A stretch of DNA of 30,087 nt from IMG/VR virus record IMGVR_UViG_3300029319_000317, positions 1-30,087 of that record; one strand, given 5' to 3'. The notes beneath the pieces are model-generated. The model was not told the DNA's origin. It saw only the letters and a program-made list of their open reading frames with translations, and made no database searches. This document shows, piece by piece, positions 7,360-18,000 of this stretch (positions are counted from its first letter, which is position 1; each line of letters starts with the position of its first letter). Source of the DNA: a virus. The position numbers were made by a program, and so were the translations under genes.

Positions 7360-10300
7360 TAGTACCCGCTGCCTCCACCGCCAACTCTACTACTCAAAGA
7401 CGGCCTAAACGTTCTTGACGTTGCAACATTTCTATTATCTTCTCTTTGGGACGCTATGCTTTGCTCCTGAGACGCCTGCTCTGTTCTAGGCGCTATGCCA
7501 CTCGCTGCTTGCGCTTGGACTGCGGTTATGTTTGTCGCTAACCTGGGTGTCACTTCTGAATCTCCACCAAAGTTTGTGCCTACTCTGCTAACAATGTTTG
7601 GCTGCTGAACGATCATGTTTGTTGCGTACTCTGGCAGCTCAAACTCAGAAATAATAAGCCTAGCTGTTTCTGTGTTCAAGGAGTTCTTTCCATAAGATAG
7701 CAGCCCTACGTTCTCCGTCAATCTTACAGCAAGAGAGACTTGTTGTGAACTCGCCTCTATTACCTCACTTTGCGCTTCAGATGCTTCTTGGGCTGTTGCT
7801 TCTTGCTGTTGTTCGACAACTGTTGTCGGAGCATTCTCCGACACAATATGGAAGTAAGCATCAAATTCTCTCATTTTTAGTTTTTTATTCTTAGAGATCT
7901 TTAAGTCAGGATTATTGTAGGAAGTCATTCTACAAAACAATTCTCTGCCACTAGATGCTGCCCTCCTGAGAGCCCTGCTCGTAAGAGGTGCAAAAATTGG
8001 AGAGTTAATCTGATAATCGCCTTCAGAGTTTTGTTCAAAGCCCACTAAAACGTCAACCCGATTTATGTGACCGTAGTTAAGATAAAAGTAGCTTGCATAC
8101 TCCGGGGAGTTCATTATATCAGCCCCAGTCTCTCGCGCAATCTCAGCCCAATTTATTGCAACACCAGGCTCTTCTGCATAGTAAAGAGACTTAATTTGGT
8201 TTGGCAACCTGCGCACTCTCTCGCTTTCCGAAAGCATAACCAGCGAAAGTATAGGAATTCTTCTCGCTTCGCCGTAAAGCCCCCCGGTCGTTGCAACAAT
8301 GCCTGAAGCTATGCTCGAAACTACATCTGCTGCTACGCCCTGAGCAGAGGTAGAGGATTCAAAAGGGTTCTCCTCTTTGTCAACGTCGGGCTCGGCAGTA
8401 AAGCCCGAATTACTACTTAAGTATTTGTTTTCTGGTGCATCAAAATTGTTTTTAAATTCGTTAACCATGCTAAGGTCCAAGACCGAATCTTCAATAGCCG
8501 AATTTGAGCTTACCGTTTCAAACGACAAGTTTGGCAAACTAAAGGTAAAGCCAGGTCTTTCTGAGGGCGAACCAGGGAAAGAATACGAGGGCTCATATGG
8601 CGGCGCAGATGGAGTGGGATCAATATTCGTTCCATCTTCCGTGTCTCCCTGGGCGATCCTCTTAAAAGCTAAATCGTTATAGCGTGCAAGATCATCAGAA
8701 GCGACTCCTCTTCGCTTTATGTCTAGGATCGTGCCCTTGGATAGTTTTGCTCGATATGGTGTCAAGTATGAGTAATAAGTATCTAAAAGATCCAGTTCCT
8801 GAACTGTCCCTGGTGCTGGCGTAGTGGAAGTACCGACGGCAACATTACTAAAGTATTTTTCGTTTTCCTCGTTGAATCTCTCTTCTATCTGTGCAATTGT
8901 GAAAACTCTATGACCAGTTGTGGTTCTTTCCGCGCCTATGGTGTTCATAAAGTCATAGCCAACTCTTTTTTGCACGTTGCTATTATGCTTTGTTTTGAAA
9001 AGCTTTTCAAAAGTAAATTTGTCTTTTGGCAACTTGCCTTTGTATGCTCTTGTCCTGTCCCTGTAGTCGACTTCATCAACGAGAACCTGGCCGTCGTTCG
9101 ATAACGAAACTGAAAGCTTGCTTTCTAGGTTCTCCAACAAACTAATGACTTGCTCAACACCTCTTATGTTGCCCCTGATTGGGGAGATCATGGAATACAT
9201 ATTCTTAGACAAAGTTGAAGCCTTTGTGTTGTCGAAATCTGTTAAAGTTGTCAAAGTATCGATATAAGTTGCAACAGCAACGTTCCAAGGCAATTCGCCG
9301 ATACTCTGTCTTAAGGTCTGAGCCCGCTGTCTTCTGTTTCCCCCAAGAGCAGTTTCAAAACTCGGTATCCCATATTCAGCCTCTATAAGTGCCTGAAACT
9401 CTTCAGTAAAATCGCCAGAGTCTTGATCGTAGTATTTTACATTCCCAGCTTGTCCGTAATACTCAATCAAAGAATTCTTAGCTTGTAGCAGCTTTCTGTA
9501 TTGTTCTTGGGCAAACTTGATAGTCCCGTCTACAACTTCCATGCGTACAGAGTGACTAAAAAAGCCATCCGTCTTGTTGCTCATTTCTATATCCGAAACA
9601 GCAAACACCCTTATGCCCGTGAGACGCTTCTGGTTTGCGTCCACCTCTCTTATAGAACCGACTACAGCAGGCTCTGTCTCTACGTTGTATTCAACCTTTG
9701 GTCTAACAAGTTGATTCTCTATTAGATCTCCAAGATTGGAATCATAAGTTTCTGCTACCAGTTCAGTTCTGTCACCATAGTCTACTAGTTTACTTTCATC
9801 CTTCTGAAGACCTGGGACAACCCTATTTCGATAAACCTGCACTAAAGAAACAGGAGACAACTCGTACAGCCTACTAAGTGCATCAGGTTCTAGCTTATCT
9901 ACGACCTTTCCAAACTGCGTAAAGTCTTCTAGCATCTTTTTGTAGTTGACAACAAAGGACATGTAAACAGAGTTTTCTTCGTCGTAAGAATAAGAAGGTT
10001 CTGTGACATACGCCGCTTTTGTCGCAATGCTTAACTTATGCTGTGACTTTCTTTCTGCCCTCTTTGATCTTGCTTTCCTAGAAGGCTCCAAGAGAGGCTT
10101 GGCCATTGTTGCAAGCTCAAAGACTCTCTCATCATTGACAACCATGTTTGGGGCACTGACTGTAGACAAAACAGGGTGAGATCTCGCTGTATGAAAAGCC
10201 CCAGCCATGACAATATCTTCTCCCTGCTCGGTCGTGTGCTGGTGGACAGGGCCAGCCCAGGTAGAGCCGTCTGGGAGTCTATAGTAAAACGTATTCGCCG

Positions 10301-11027
10301 GCACTTGTCCATTGTCTATGACAAGGTTGCCAAAAACATTTCCTTGCAAAAACCGCCTACCTGACTCGACAAAAGCCCCTTGGTAAAGGGCGTACTCATT
10401 CAGATCTATGTAGGTGTGAGCAAAAACAGCTAAATGCTGCGGCTCCAGGCTCCTCAAATAGAAAGGGACTTCATAGTGAACGCTGTATATCTTACCACCA
10501 GGGGTAGTTTGTTCCTTGAAGTCATTCAAAGACATGGAGTTCTTCTTGCGAAGACTTAGAACCCTTTCTTGTATAGAGTTTATGAGCTTTAGTTGCTTAA
10601 GATTCTCTTCCGTGACTCCCCTGTCTCTAAGAGTCTCTGTCGTCGTATCTTTATTTGACACAATGACTCTTAGCTTTGCAAAGTTTAGAAACTCTTCATC
10701 GTTAACCCACGTTGCGTCGGTATAACTCTTCCTGCTTCTGCTCCCTTTTGCTTTTCTTCTGTTCTTTTTTCTATAATCTTTTACAACTAACTCTACTTTC
10801 GCAACAAGACGGCGACCAGTAGCCGCTGCCTCTGTAAAGTCTATAGGTCTTAAGCGAGGAACTTGCCTACCATAAGCATTAGTCTCGTATTCGTAGTCAA
10901 CACTATCATCAAAATAAACAGAACCCTGGGTCTCCGACAGGCTTGCCACATCCAGAGTCACCTTTTTTATGTACACGTTTGGTAGTGCAGTATCAAATAT
11001 GCTTGAATAGTTTACTTTTGAGGTCAT
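7359..11027 (-). CDS. Very large virion structural protein (1,222 residues)
   Basis: I start this protein at the ATG at 11027 (MTSKVNYSSIFDTALPNVYI) rather than at the end of the open frame (11153). The chosen start has a GAGAAA site, lies 31 bases after the stop of the previous gene, and follows an ACTATTTA motif by 18 bases. Visible parts are a basic patch near residues 72-90 (DYRKKNRRKAKGSRSRK), and near residues 250-285 a block with GSTWAGPVHQH and GAFHTARSHPVL, whose His pairs recall metal-binding HxH motifs of tail proteins. A second basic stretch follows (SRKARSKRAERKSQHK), then a Pro/Ser-rich linker near residues 840-880 and a Gln/Ala-rich stretch near 1085-1110 (VVEQQQEATAQEASEAQ). 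It ends in a Gly-rich tail, GGGGSGY. Its stop overlaps the next start by one base. Baseplate or tail-tip structure is likely from context; no enzymatic domain is visible. Confidence 0.82.
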   Translation of the reverse strand: MTSKVNYSSIFDTALPNVYIKKVTLDVASLSETQGSVYFDDSVDYEYETNAYGRQVPRLRPIDFTEAAATGRRLVAKVELVVKDYRKKNRRKAKGSRSRKSYTDATWVNDEEFLNFAKLRVIVSNKDTTTETLRDRGVTEENLKQLKLINSIQERVLSLRKKNSMSLNDFKEQTTPGGKIYSVHYEVPFYLRSLEPQHLAVFAHTYIDLNEYALYQGAFVESGRRFLQGNVFGNLVIDNGQVPANTFYYRLPDGSTWAGPVHQHTTEQGEDIVMAGAFHTARSHPVLSTVSAPNMVVNDERVFELATMAKPLLEPSRKARSKRAERKSQHKLSIATKAAYVTEPSYSYDEENSVYMSFVVNYKKMLEDFTQFGKVVDKLEPDALSRLYELSPVSLVQVYRNRVVPGLQKDESKLVDYGDRTELVAETYDSNLGDLIENQLVRPKVEYNVETEPAVVGSIREVDANQKRLTGIRVFAVSDIEMSNKTDGFFSHSVRMEVVDGTIKFAQEQYRKLLQAKNSLIEYYGQAGNVKYYDQDSGDFTEEFQALIEAEYGIPSFETALGGNRRQRAQTLRQSIGELPWNVAVATYIDTLTTLTDFDNTKASTLSKNMYSMISPIRGNIRGVEQVISLLENLESKLSVSLSNDGQVLVDEVDYRDRTRAYKGKLPKDKFTFEKLFKTKHNSNVQKRVGYDFMNTIGAERTTTGHRVFTIAQIEERFNEENEKYFSNVAVGTSTTPAPGTVQELDLLDTYYSYLTPYRAKLSKGTILDIKRRGVASDDLARYNDLAFKRIAQGDTEDGTNIDPTPSAPPYEPSYSFPGSPSERPGFTFSLPNLSFETVSSNSAIEDSVLDLSMVNEFKNNFDAPENKYLSSNSGFTAEPDVDKEENPFESSTSAQGVAADVVSSIASGIVATTGGLYGEARRIPILSLVMLSESERVRRLPNQIKSLYYAEEPGVAINWAEIARETGADIMNSPEYASYFYLNYGHINRVDVLVGFEQNSEGDYQINSPIFAPLTSRALRRAASSGRELFCRMTSYNNPDLKISKNKKLKMREFDAYFHIVSENAPTTVVEQQQEATAQEASEAQSEVIEASSQQVSLAVRLTENVGLLSYGKNSLNTETARLIISEFELPEYATNMIVQQPNIVSRVGTNFGGDSEVTPRLATNITAVQAQAASGIAPRTEQASQEQSIASQREDNRNVATSRTFRPSLSSRVGGGGSGY

Positions 11028-11045
11028 GCTTTTTCTCGTATACAG

Positions 11046-11053
11046 TAAATAGT
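11046..11053 (-). promoter_or_regulatory. ACTATTTA motif before the 1,222-residue gene
   Basis: The coding strand reads CACTATTTACTGTATACGAG, with 18 bases between the octamer and the ATG at 11027. The gap of 31 bases is long for this gene run and contains little else. Confidence 0.45.
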
Positions 11054-11058
11054 GCTGT

Positions 11059-12093
11059 TTAGTAATCTGGGCAAGCTTCTTCAATCCCATCGCTATTGTA
11101 AATACTTCTTTCGACTGGATCCAGCAAGTCAGGACAAGTAATTTCAATATCATTGAACAAGTCTTTTGACTTAATTGAAGATAGGCTCTTACAAATTTGA
11201 TTCTCCGAAATCTCAGAGTCTACATTTATACTGAAAAAATACTCCACAAATGTTGGATCTAGCGGTGGAGTCTCGCCGCCTACTCGTCCGGAACGCATGG
11301 CCGCCTCTTCTGGGTCTAGTAAAATATTGTTTTCGACCATCGTTATTGGTTTCACAAATTTAAGCGGCTTTAGAATTTGCTCCCCAAAGACACCAACTTC
11401 ATCTGTTATTTCAAAAACTTCCATGTCAAAGTTTTCGTAATCAAACGGCGCGTTCTCTTCTTCAACTATAACAATAACCTGTTCTGGCCCGATTTTGATC
11501 TCTGTACCATCCGTATATGTTCTGCCGTTTGTTAGCGCTGGGTCATCTTCGAACCTAACTGATTCACCTGACTCTACAGCAGTTATCTGGTATTCGACTG
11601 TCATATCTATTTGAGGTATTTTTAGAACCTGTTGAGAATACTGATCAGAAGCCGATGAACCTGTGTTTGTTGTCCTAACATTTCCTTGCTGAGTAGAACT
11701 AACTGTATCTATTTCTCCCTCCAAGAATCTCATCTTGAAAGCTGGCGTTTTCGTGGAGTCAAGGGTAGAAGTGCCCAGCGGGTACTTTAAGGTATTCATC
11801 CTTTCGTACAGGCTTATCTGGGAAGCCTCTAAAACATCGTTCACTCCGTCAAACAAAAATTCATCTCTACCAGTGTAGTTTCCTTGGGCTCGCAAGGATG
11901 GCGTCTCGTCTTGAATTCTCACTTCCGCGCTGTTCTTGTTCTCTGTTGTCCCAATGTATTCTGCATCATACACTACGTTTTCATCAAAAAAGGCATAGTA
12001 TTGGGGCTTAAAGCTTCCTTGGGAGAGCTTGTATTTGCCGTACTTCGTAAGCTGTATATCTAATACTTCCTCTTTTTGATCAAAAAACTTCAT
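11059..12093 (-). CDS. Virion-associated protein sharing an N-terminal module with 4106-5047
   Basis: This 344-residue protein opens with MKFFDQKEEVLDIQLTKYGK, then LSQGSFKPQYYAFFDENVVY. The same order (LD, LT, G, L, G, SFK, A, D, Y) occurs in the gene at 4106-5047. The body is acidic. Around residues 195-245 there is a segment rich in Glu/Asp (IVIVEEENAPFDYENFDMEV), and the C-terminal part has three cysteines (ICKSL, ITCPDLL, EEACPDY). The ribosome site GAGGTGA sits inside the last codons of the giant gene, whose stop is two bases before this start, so expression is probably coupled to the giant. That coupling suggests a partner of the giant in the baseplate. I recall this family as a widespread unnamed marine phage protein; function is not known to me. 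Confidence 0.8.
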   Translation of the reverse strand: MKFFDQKEEVLDIQLTKYGKYKLSQGSFKPQYYAFFDENVVYDAEYIGTTENKNSAEVRIQDETPSLRAQGNYTGRDEFLFDGVNDVLEASQISLYERMNTLKYPLGTSTLDSTKTPAFKMRFLEGEIDTVSSTQQGNVRTTNTGSSASDQYSQQVLKIPQIDMTVEYQITAVESGESVRFEDDPALTNGRTYTDGTEIKIGPEQVIVIVEEENAPFDYENFDMEVFEITDEVGVFGEQILKPLKFVKPITMVENNILLDPEEAAMRSGRVGGETPPLDPTFVEYFFSINVDSEISENQICKSLSSIKSKDLFNDIEITCPDLLDPVERSIYNSDGIEEACPDY

Positions 12094-12095
12094 GC

Positions 12096-15000
12096 TTATT
12101 CACCTCTATTGAAAGATGGGCCGGAATCTGAAGTCGTCCCTGTTGAGTCCGAAGCGCGAGCTGTTTCGCGAGCGCTCAAGTCGGTCTCTTGCGTCTCCCC
12201 GGACACCGCTGGAGTCCTGCGAATGTCTTCAAACTTAGTTGTTCTATTGTCAGGTATGTGCTTAAAGTCCACGCTTGCCTCTAGTTGTGCCAACTCAACT
12301 ATAGAACAAAAGTCGTATGGCCAGTTGTAACTGTAGAACGGCATTGTCCTAATGTCGGTCTTCCCAACTTTCAAGTTATAATCATTCTCAGCGCGCTGCT
12401 TAACCTTAAATACCATCCAACGAAGCTCTTTGCCAAGTCTCTCGCCTGTGTAGACCGGCCCACCCTCTGCGCCGTCAAAGATTCGATCATTAGAGTCGTA
12501 AGATATGTCGCCGAGAAGTTCATTTGATAGAAGCTCATGACTGATGGTTGAGATAGAAGACTCTGCGGTTACACCAATCTTTGGTGGTAAGTTCTGCCAA
12601 ATGTGAGACAAGTCGTCCTGGTCCAGTAAAGCGCTAAACTCAAAAACATACATCGCTATGGGGTCAACATCGCTGTTATTAATAAAGTCAAACTTTGGAG
12701 GAAAAATATACTTACTCATCGCCCTTTTCAACTTCTTAATAGTGCTTCCTTCGTATCCTGGTAGGTCCACCGGGCCGAGTGAGAAGAACCTGTTTTCTCC
12801 TTGTGCAACCTTGTATGGTACCGCGACGATTGCTTCAAAGATTCTTTTCTTCTCTCTTACCTCTCCCACCCGAACAGGATCCGTTGAAAATCCACAAATA
12901 TCAATTAACGATTGCATCTCCGGAACTTCGTAGTCTGCGGAACTAGACCCTACTGGAACGGAGTATTTGTTGTAATAAGTTTTGGCCTCCTCGTAATTGC
13001 TCACATACGGGCTCTTGTTGAGAGAAGATATGTGCCCGCCCGGATCTGGAACCAAAGACGCGCTCGGGTGGTTCTCTATCCACTCTTTTGGAATATCAGT
13101 AACCTGAATGTACACGCCCTCGCCGTCACGCGGAAGCCTGCCAAACTGATGCCACATACCTCTAGGAATGGCACAGTTAGCCGCATCAGTATCTGAAACG
13201 GTAAGTGTGCCGTCAGCAACCGAGACATGATTAAAGTTTAACATTGGTGTCTCAAATTTAGTCTGAATAGTCCATCTGTTGCCATTTAAATTCTTGCGGA
13301 AAATGTTCAATGAAGAATCAAGTTGCATTGCCCATTCATTCACAAACGGCCCAGAGGCTGGTCCGACCCCCACAAAATTCGTTGCGCCAGTTCCGGTGTA
13401 GCTTTTTACGTGGTAAGAAGAGCCCGCAATATCCTTCAAGCCTTCTTGATCGTAGCGCCACTTTCTTGTGAAAGAACCAGCAAGCGGAACATTATTGTTG
13501 GAAGAGCCACTTGTTCTGAATATCGCTGCATGAGGAGATGCAAATATTTCATCCAATGTTGGTCGATACTGCTCTCCAGTCTCATCAGCCTTGAACTGGA
13601 ACAAGTGTGGTGTCCCTGTCGCTGCTTGTGGCTGTGTTTCTAACCCTCTTGGGAAGAAGATGATATCAAACCAGCACTCTCCATCGTAATATGGTGGTGT
13701 GTGCGATCCATAAATGCCATTTGCAGGGGTGAAATCATGTATTGTGCCAGGCATTGTGTCTGCGCCAGGCCACCTATTAGTTAGATCTGGGGAGCCTGAG
13801 GCATAAAGGCCGAGTGGTACGCCAAAAGCAGATGGTCGACTATACATAGTGAAGCTTTCACGGTTAGTGACCTCTTCATATGATCCTGTGAATGTTGCGC
13901 CAGTGTACGGATTGATGCTACCACTGGTCAATATGACTCTACTGTTTTGCGGTAACTCAAAGTTGCCATACGAACCACTTTGAATACGCGCCTTTTCCAT
14001 GGACCTCCACATCTTTACACGCATTCCGTAAGGAACACCAGGAGTAACTTGTTTGAAATCTCTTTCTGGCAAAGATCTGATAGTAGATAGACGACCCCTA
14101 GACAAGAACAGGTCTACGCTCTCGGCAAGGAAGTTGTTCATCATTCTCTTGTATTTCGTCCCGCCAGTTCCGTCGAATGAAACAATGCTTCTTACTCTTG
14201 CCCAATCACTTGGTTCGTCATCAGCAATTCTCTTGTTTGCTATAAAGTTTTCTGGCTCCAAAATGGCTTCAAACGGTATCCTGTCATCCCACCCTCTTGA
14301 GTGATCTACCGTCCTTCCGGTAGCAATTCTGCTTTCTGAACGTCTGCTACTAAAAATAGCAAACGAGGCTGATGTTACAAACTCATCGCCGAGGGCGGTG
14401 AAGCTAGTTGCGTCATAAGTTGCTTCACGTTTTGGGCCGACCCTTGGGAATTTTGTCATAGTTCCCTGCATAATCGGATAATCGACTGCAATACCAGATT
14501 TAATCGTATTGTAAAGGATACCAGGAGCGAAGAGGGGCTTCAAAAAAGTCCTCAAGGAGGCACCTTCGCCTAGTTCTGCGCCGCGAATCTTGTTAACAGA
14601 ACCACTATAATCGTTGATAAACTGCTCAACCATCTGAGTGGTCCTCTCTGCCGGGTAAAATCCATCATATGGTATAAACTTCTTTATTGCTTTACATTTC
14701 AGTGTGATACTGTGAGGTTGAATCGGCTCTGTAGAGCTGATTGAGGAATGATCTCTTTTCAGTATTTCAAAATACTTTAAGAAATCAGAGTTTGCAAATG
14801 TCTTAAAGAAGCCTGATTCAGAGTTGTTTTGAGGCACTGTTGTGCCCGATGGGACTCCCGGTATTTCAAAAGCTCCGTCAATATCTACTAAAAAGTTACT
14901 GTTGTTATCATCGTAGAAGTTTATGTGTTGTGATATTCTAAACTCTGGTATAATTGAGTAAGCTTTGCCCTTACCTTTTATTTCCGAGAAATACACACCA

Positions 15001-18000
15001 TATGTATCGTCAAATGGTTCTACCGCAGTTGTGGCAAACTGGCTAGACGAACCTTCATACCTACCAGCCTGGGAGGCCGCCTCCCATAGTGCCTCGCCTC
15101 TGAAATAGGACTCGTTAGGTAAAACGTGCTTGTCAGAAGTAGCAGAATCTAGTTCTGGTATCTCCATCCCCCAAGGTGCTACGACGGCGCCTGAAAGGGG
15201 GTACACTTGCTTTCTAGAGTAAAGAAGGCCAGGTACGACGTTCGAGGAAGTGCCCGCGTGAAAATGCATATACATGTTCTGTAGCTGCCCCGGCTTGACA
15301 CCACTTGTGTTGTTTGCTGGCAAACCTCCTCGGACAGGGAAGGTAGAAGGAGCAAATCCAACAAAATCTTCTTGTGCGTCTAGCGACCAAGCGCTTTGGC
15401 TTACTGTGATTCCGCCAACATTGGTTGGTTTCTTTGTCTCGCCCTTGGTTGCACGATCTGCACGGGAATCCCTCCAGAAATTGTTTTCAAAGTTTGTTCT
15501 TCCTCTGACAACATCTCTGTAAAGGTTCTTTCTTGAAGGATAGACAACTTCTGAATATCTCAAGGAAAGGAGATCGACAATTGGGCTAGACTCATCCTTT
15601 ACCGCACTTGGTGCTCTATTGGCGTTCGTTGAGTACATCCGGTAAAGACTTCTGTAGGAAGTATCTTTAGAGCGAGCGCGGGCGCCAATCTCTTTGTTAA
15701 ATATTGGATTCGTAAAGTATGTTAGCTCATTTTCGTAACTTGACTTAACAATAACAGTTGAATTCTCTTCAGGCTCCTTAGTACGAACTTCAAAGCGGTA
15801 CATCAATGGTTTAAAAGTAGTATCAACTGGGCTCTGCTGGTGCTGTAAGGATGCCCTATTCCTAACTGGGATCGCTGTTGTTCCCCCTGGAGTTGTGACT
15901 GTTATTGGCTCACCGACCTTTGGTGTATGAGTATAGATGTTGTTTTCGCGATAGTAGCGTGGGAGCCTACCTTCTCCAACTCTTATCTGTTTCCAAGTGC
16001 CGTAGCCGTAAACTCCTGCTCTGTGGCTAATGAGGCCATTTAAAACTTTGCTCCTTTGGGCTCCAAGCGCAACATCAGGAACATATTGGTCTAAGTCAGT
16101 GGAAAGAGGATATCCTGTTGTAAAATCTGATGAACTTACCGGCTCAACAATTAGCGTGTTAATGTTAACAAAATCAACAAATTTGTCATTAATGGTGAGA
16201 TTGCTACCGCTAACAAAGTTGACTGCGCTGACAAGACCTGCTGATGATGAAGCAAGTCCGTCATACGGAAGATATCCATAAATAATACCTTCTGTTGAAT
16301 CGTATGACGCAGTGATCCAAGCATATTGGAAGTCGGACTGCGGGATCATGTGCTGGACATAGTAGTTATCATACACAGTCTCTGTCACCGGCCCAGCGGA
16401 ACTGGAAACTAGCCTCTTAACACCGTTCCTATTAACTTTGTGGAAACTAGCGGTAACACTTGTATAATCTAGAGAAGAAACAGCGGAGCCTGAGCGGAGC
16501 CCAAACTGTTCTGAGCGCTCTGTCAAAAGTGTGCGAAGAGGCTGGCGGATTGTTAAGTTTCTGTAGTTTAGGTTGTTGTAGGGGCTCAACTCGGAAGAAG
16601 CGTAGTCAAGTCCCGCACCACCCTGTGCGTCACCAGCAGTCTCCGGGCCACCGGGTGCGGAGAAACGGTTGACGATAACGTGCTCTGTGCGTGCTCTGAC
16701 AGGCTTTGCATAATCAATAAGATTCTCAACATAGCCACTAACATCTGTTGTGACAGAAGCGGTAGAGAAGCCCTCATTCTTAACGAACTGGGAGTTGTTT
16801 GTTCTACGAGAGTTTGTCATAACAACTTCATAACGCTTGTCGAAGTTGCCCATACGGATTGTGTTTGAACCAGATCTATGCTGAATATTTTCGATGTTTA
16901 CCGGGCGCTTGACGCCTTCGCCCCTGCGGTATTGCGGGGAGGCAGAGGGTCTTGTAAAGTTGTAGTCAGCAGATGAGTAATTCGTGCCGTTCCTGAACCA
17001 AGCTTCGGCCCTAGTTGTGGAAGAAGTTAGAGTGGGATCTCCTGTAAGATCTTCATGGCGATGTCTATAGCCGCCGACATGGGCGTCTGTAAACGGCCCC
17101 TGCATAGGGACATCATAGTCTGGGCCGTAGGAATCATTATGAAAACCGGCAAACTCCACCCCTGAAGTTAAAGACTTGTATCCAGCAGAGCTAGCAGAGG
17201 AACTGTGAAGAACGGCAGGAATGTTATTCTTGTTTGTTGAGTAGCCGTTCTGTTCCTGATCATGTGTTCCAACGACCTGCTCATAGCGGCGTTTGATGGT
17301 GACAATCGGCTCACCCGTTTCAGCAACATCTATGTCCTTAAAACTACCATTAGAAAGTGTTAACTTATTTGCATTACCTGTTCCGCGCTTTGTAATGGAG
17401 AATAGTGCGTCTGGCCTGTGCCCTGGTGGGTAGTTGTAGCCTCCGCCAATCTTCTTTCCAAGATCGACCGTTGTTCTTGTTGTTTGTGCGAAAGTCCTAA
17501 GGGCGTAAGTTGAGCCATTGTACACGTTCTCTATGCCCGTGCTTTTGTTGAATTCCTCGGCAGAAGCAGAGTTGAAACTTAGGATGATGTCGTTAAGGTC
17601 TTGGCGGGCCGTGTCGATGGATGCTGCCGTGCCGAAGACTGCGTTGTCTCGCTTGGCTCGCTCTTTCCACCAACGACCGCTTGTGCTTTGTAGATTATTG
17701 AGTGGTGCGTGGCCAAACTCCCAGTTGTAAGTGAGTTCTTCAATACCCTTGACTCTTGCCTCTAGCTTAGCTTCATCACCACCGAAACGCTCGTTCCCCT
17801 TGTAGTCAAGGTGCGGGTACTTGTGATCATATTTGGAACGGGAAAGGATATGATCTTCCACAACTGTTCTAATTTCGTCGGAAACATCAGCAGAAGCAGG
17901 AACAAGTTGCTGGAGGAAGATGCCAAGAGAGTTGTCGATCCACTTGTAGTATTCGATGAACTTGTCGAGGTCTGGGTTGTTTTGGATCTTCTCAAAGAAA

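Noticed and set aside
11028-11153. N-terminal extension of the 1,222-residue protein to 11153
   Set aside because: The extra 42 residues overlap the end of the 344-residue gene in another frame, are rich in residues unlike the rest, and the ATG at 11027 has a ribosome site and the intergenic motif at the usual distance.
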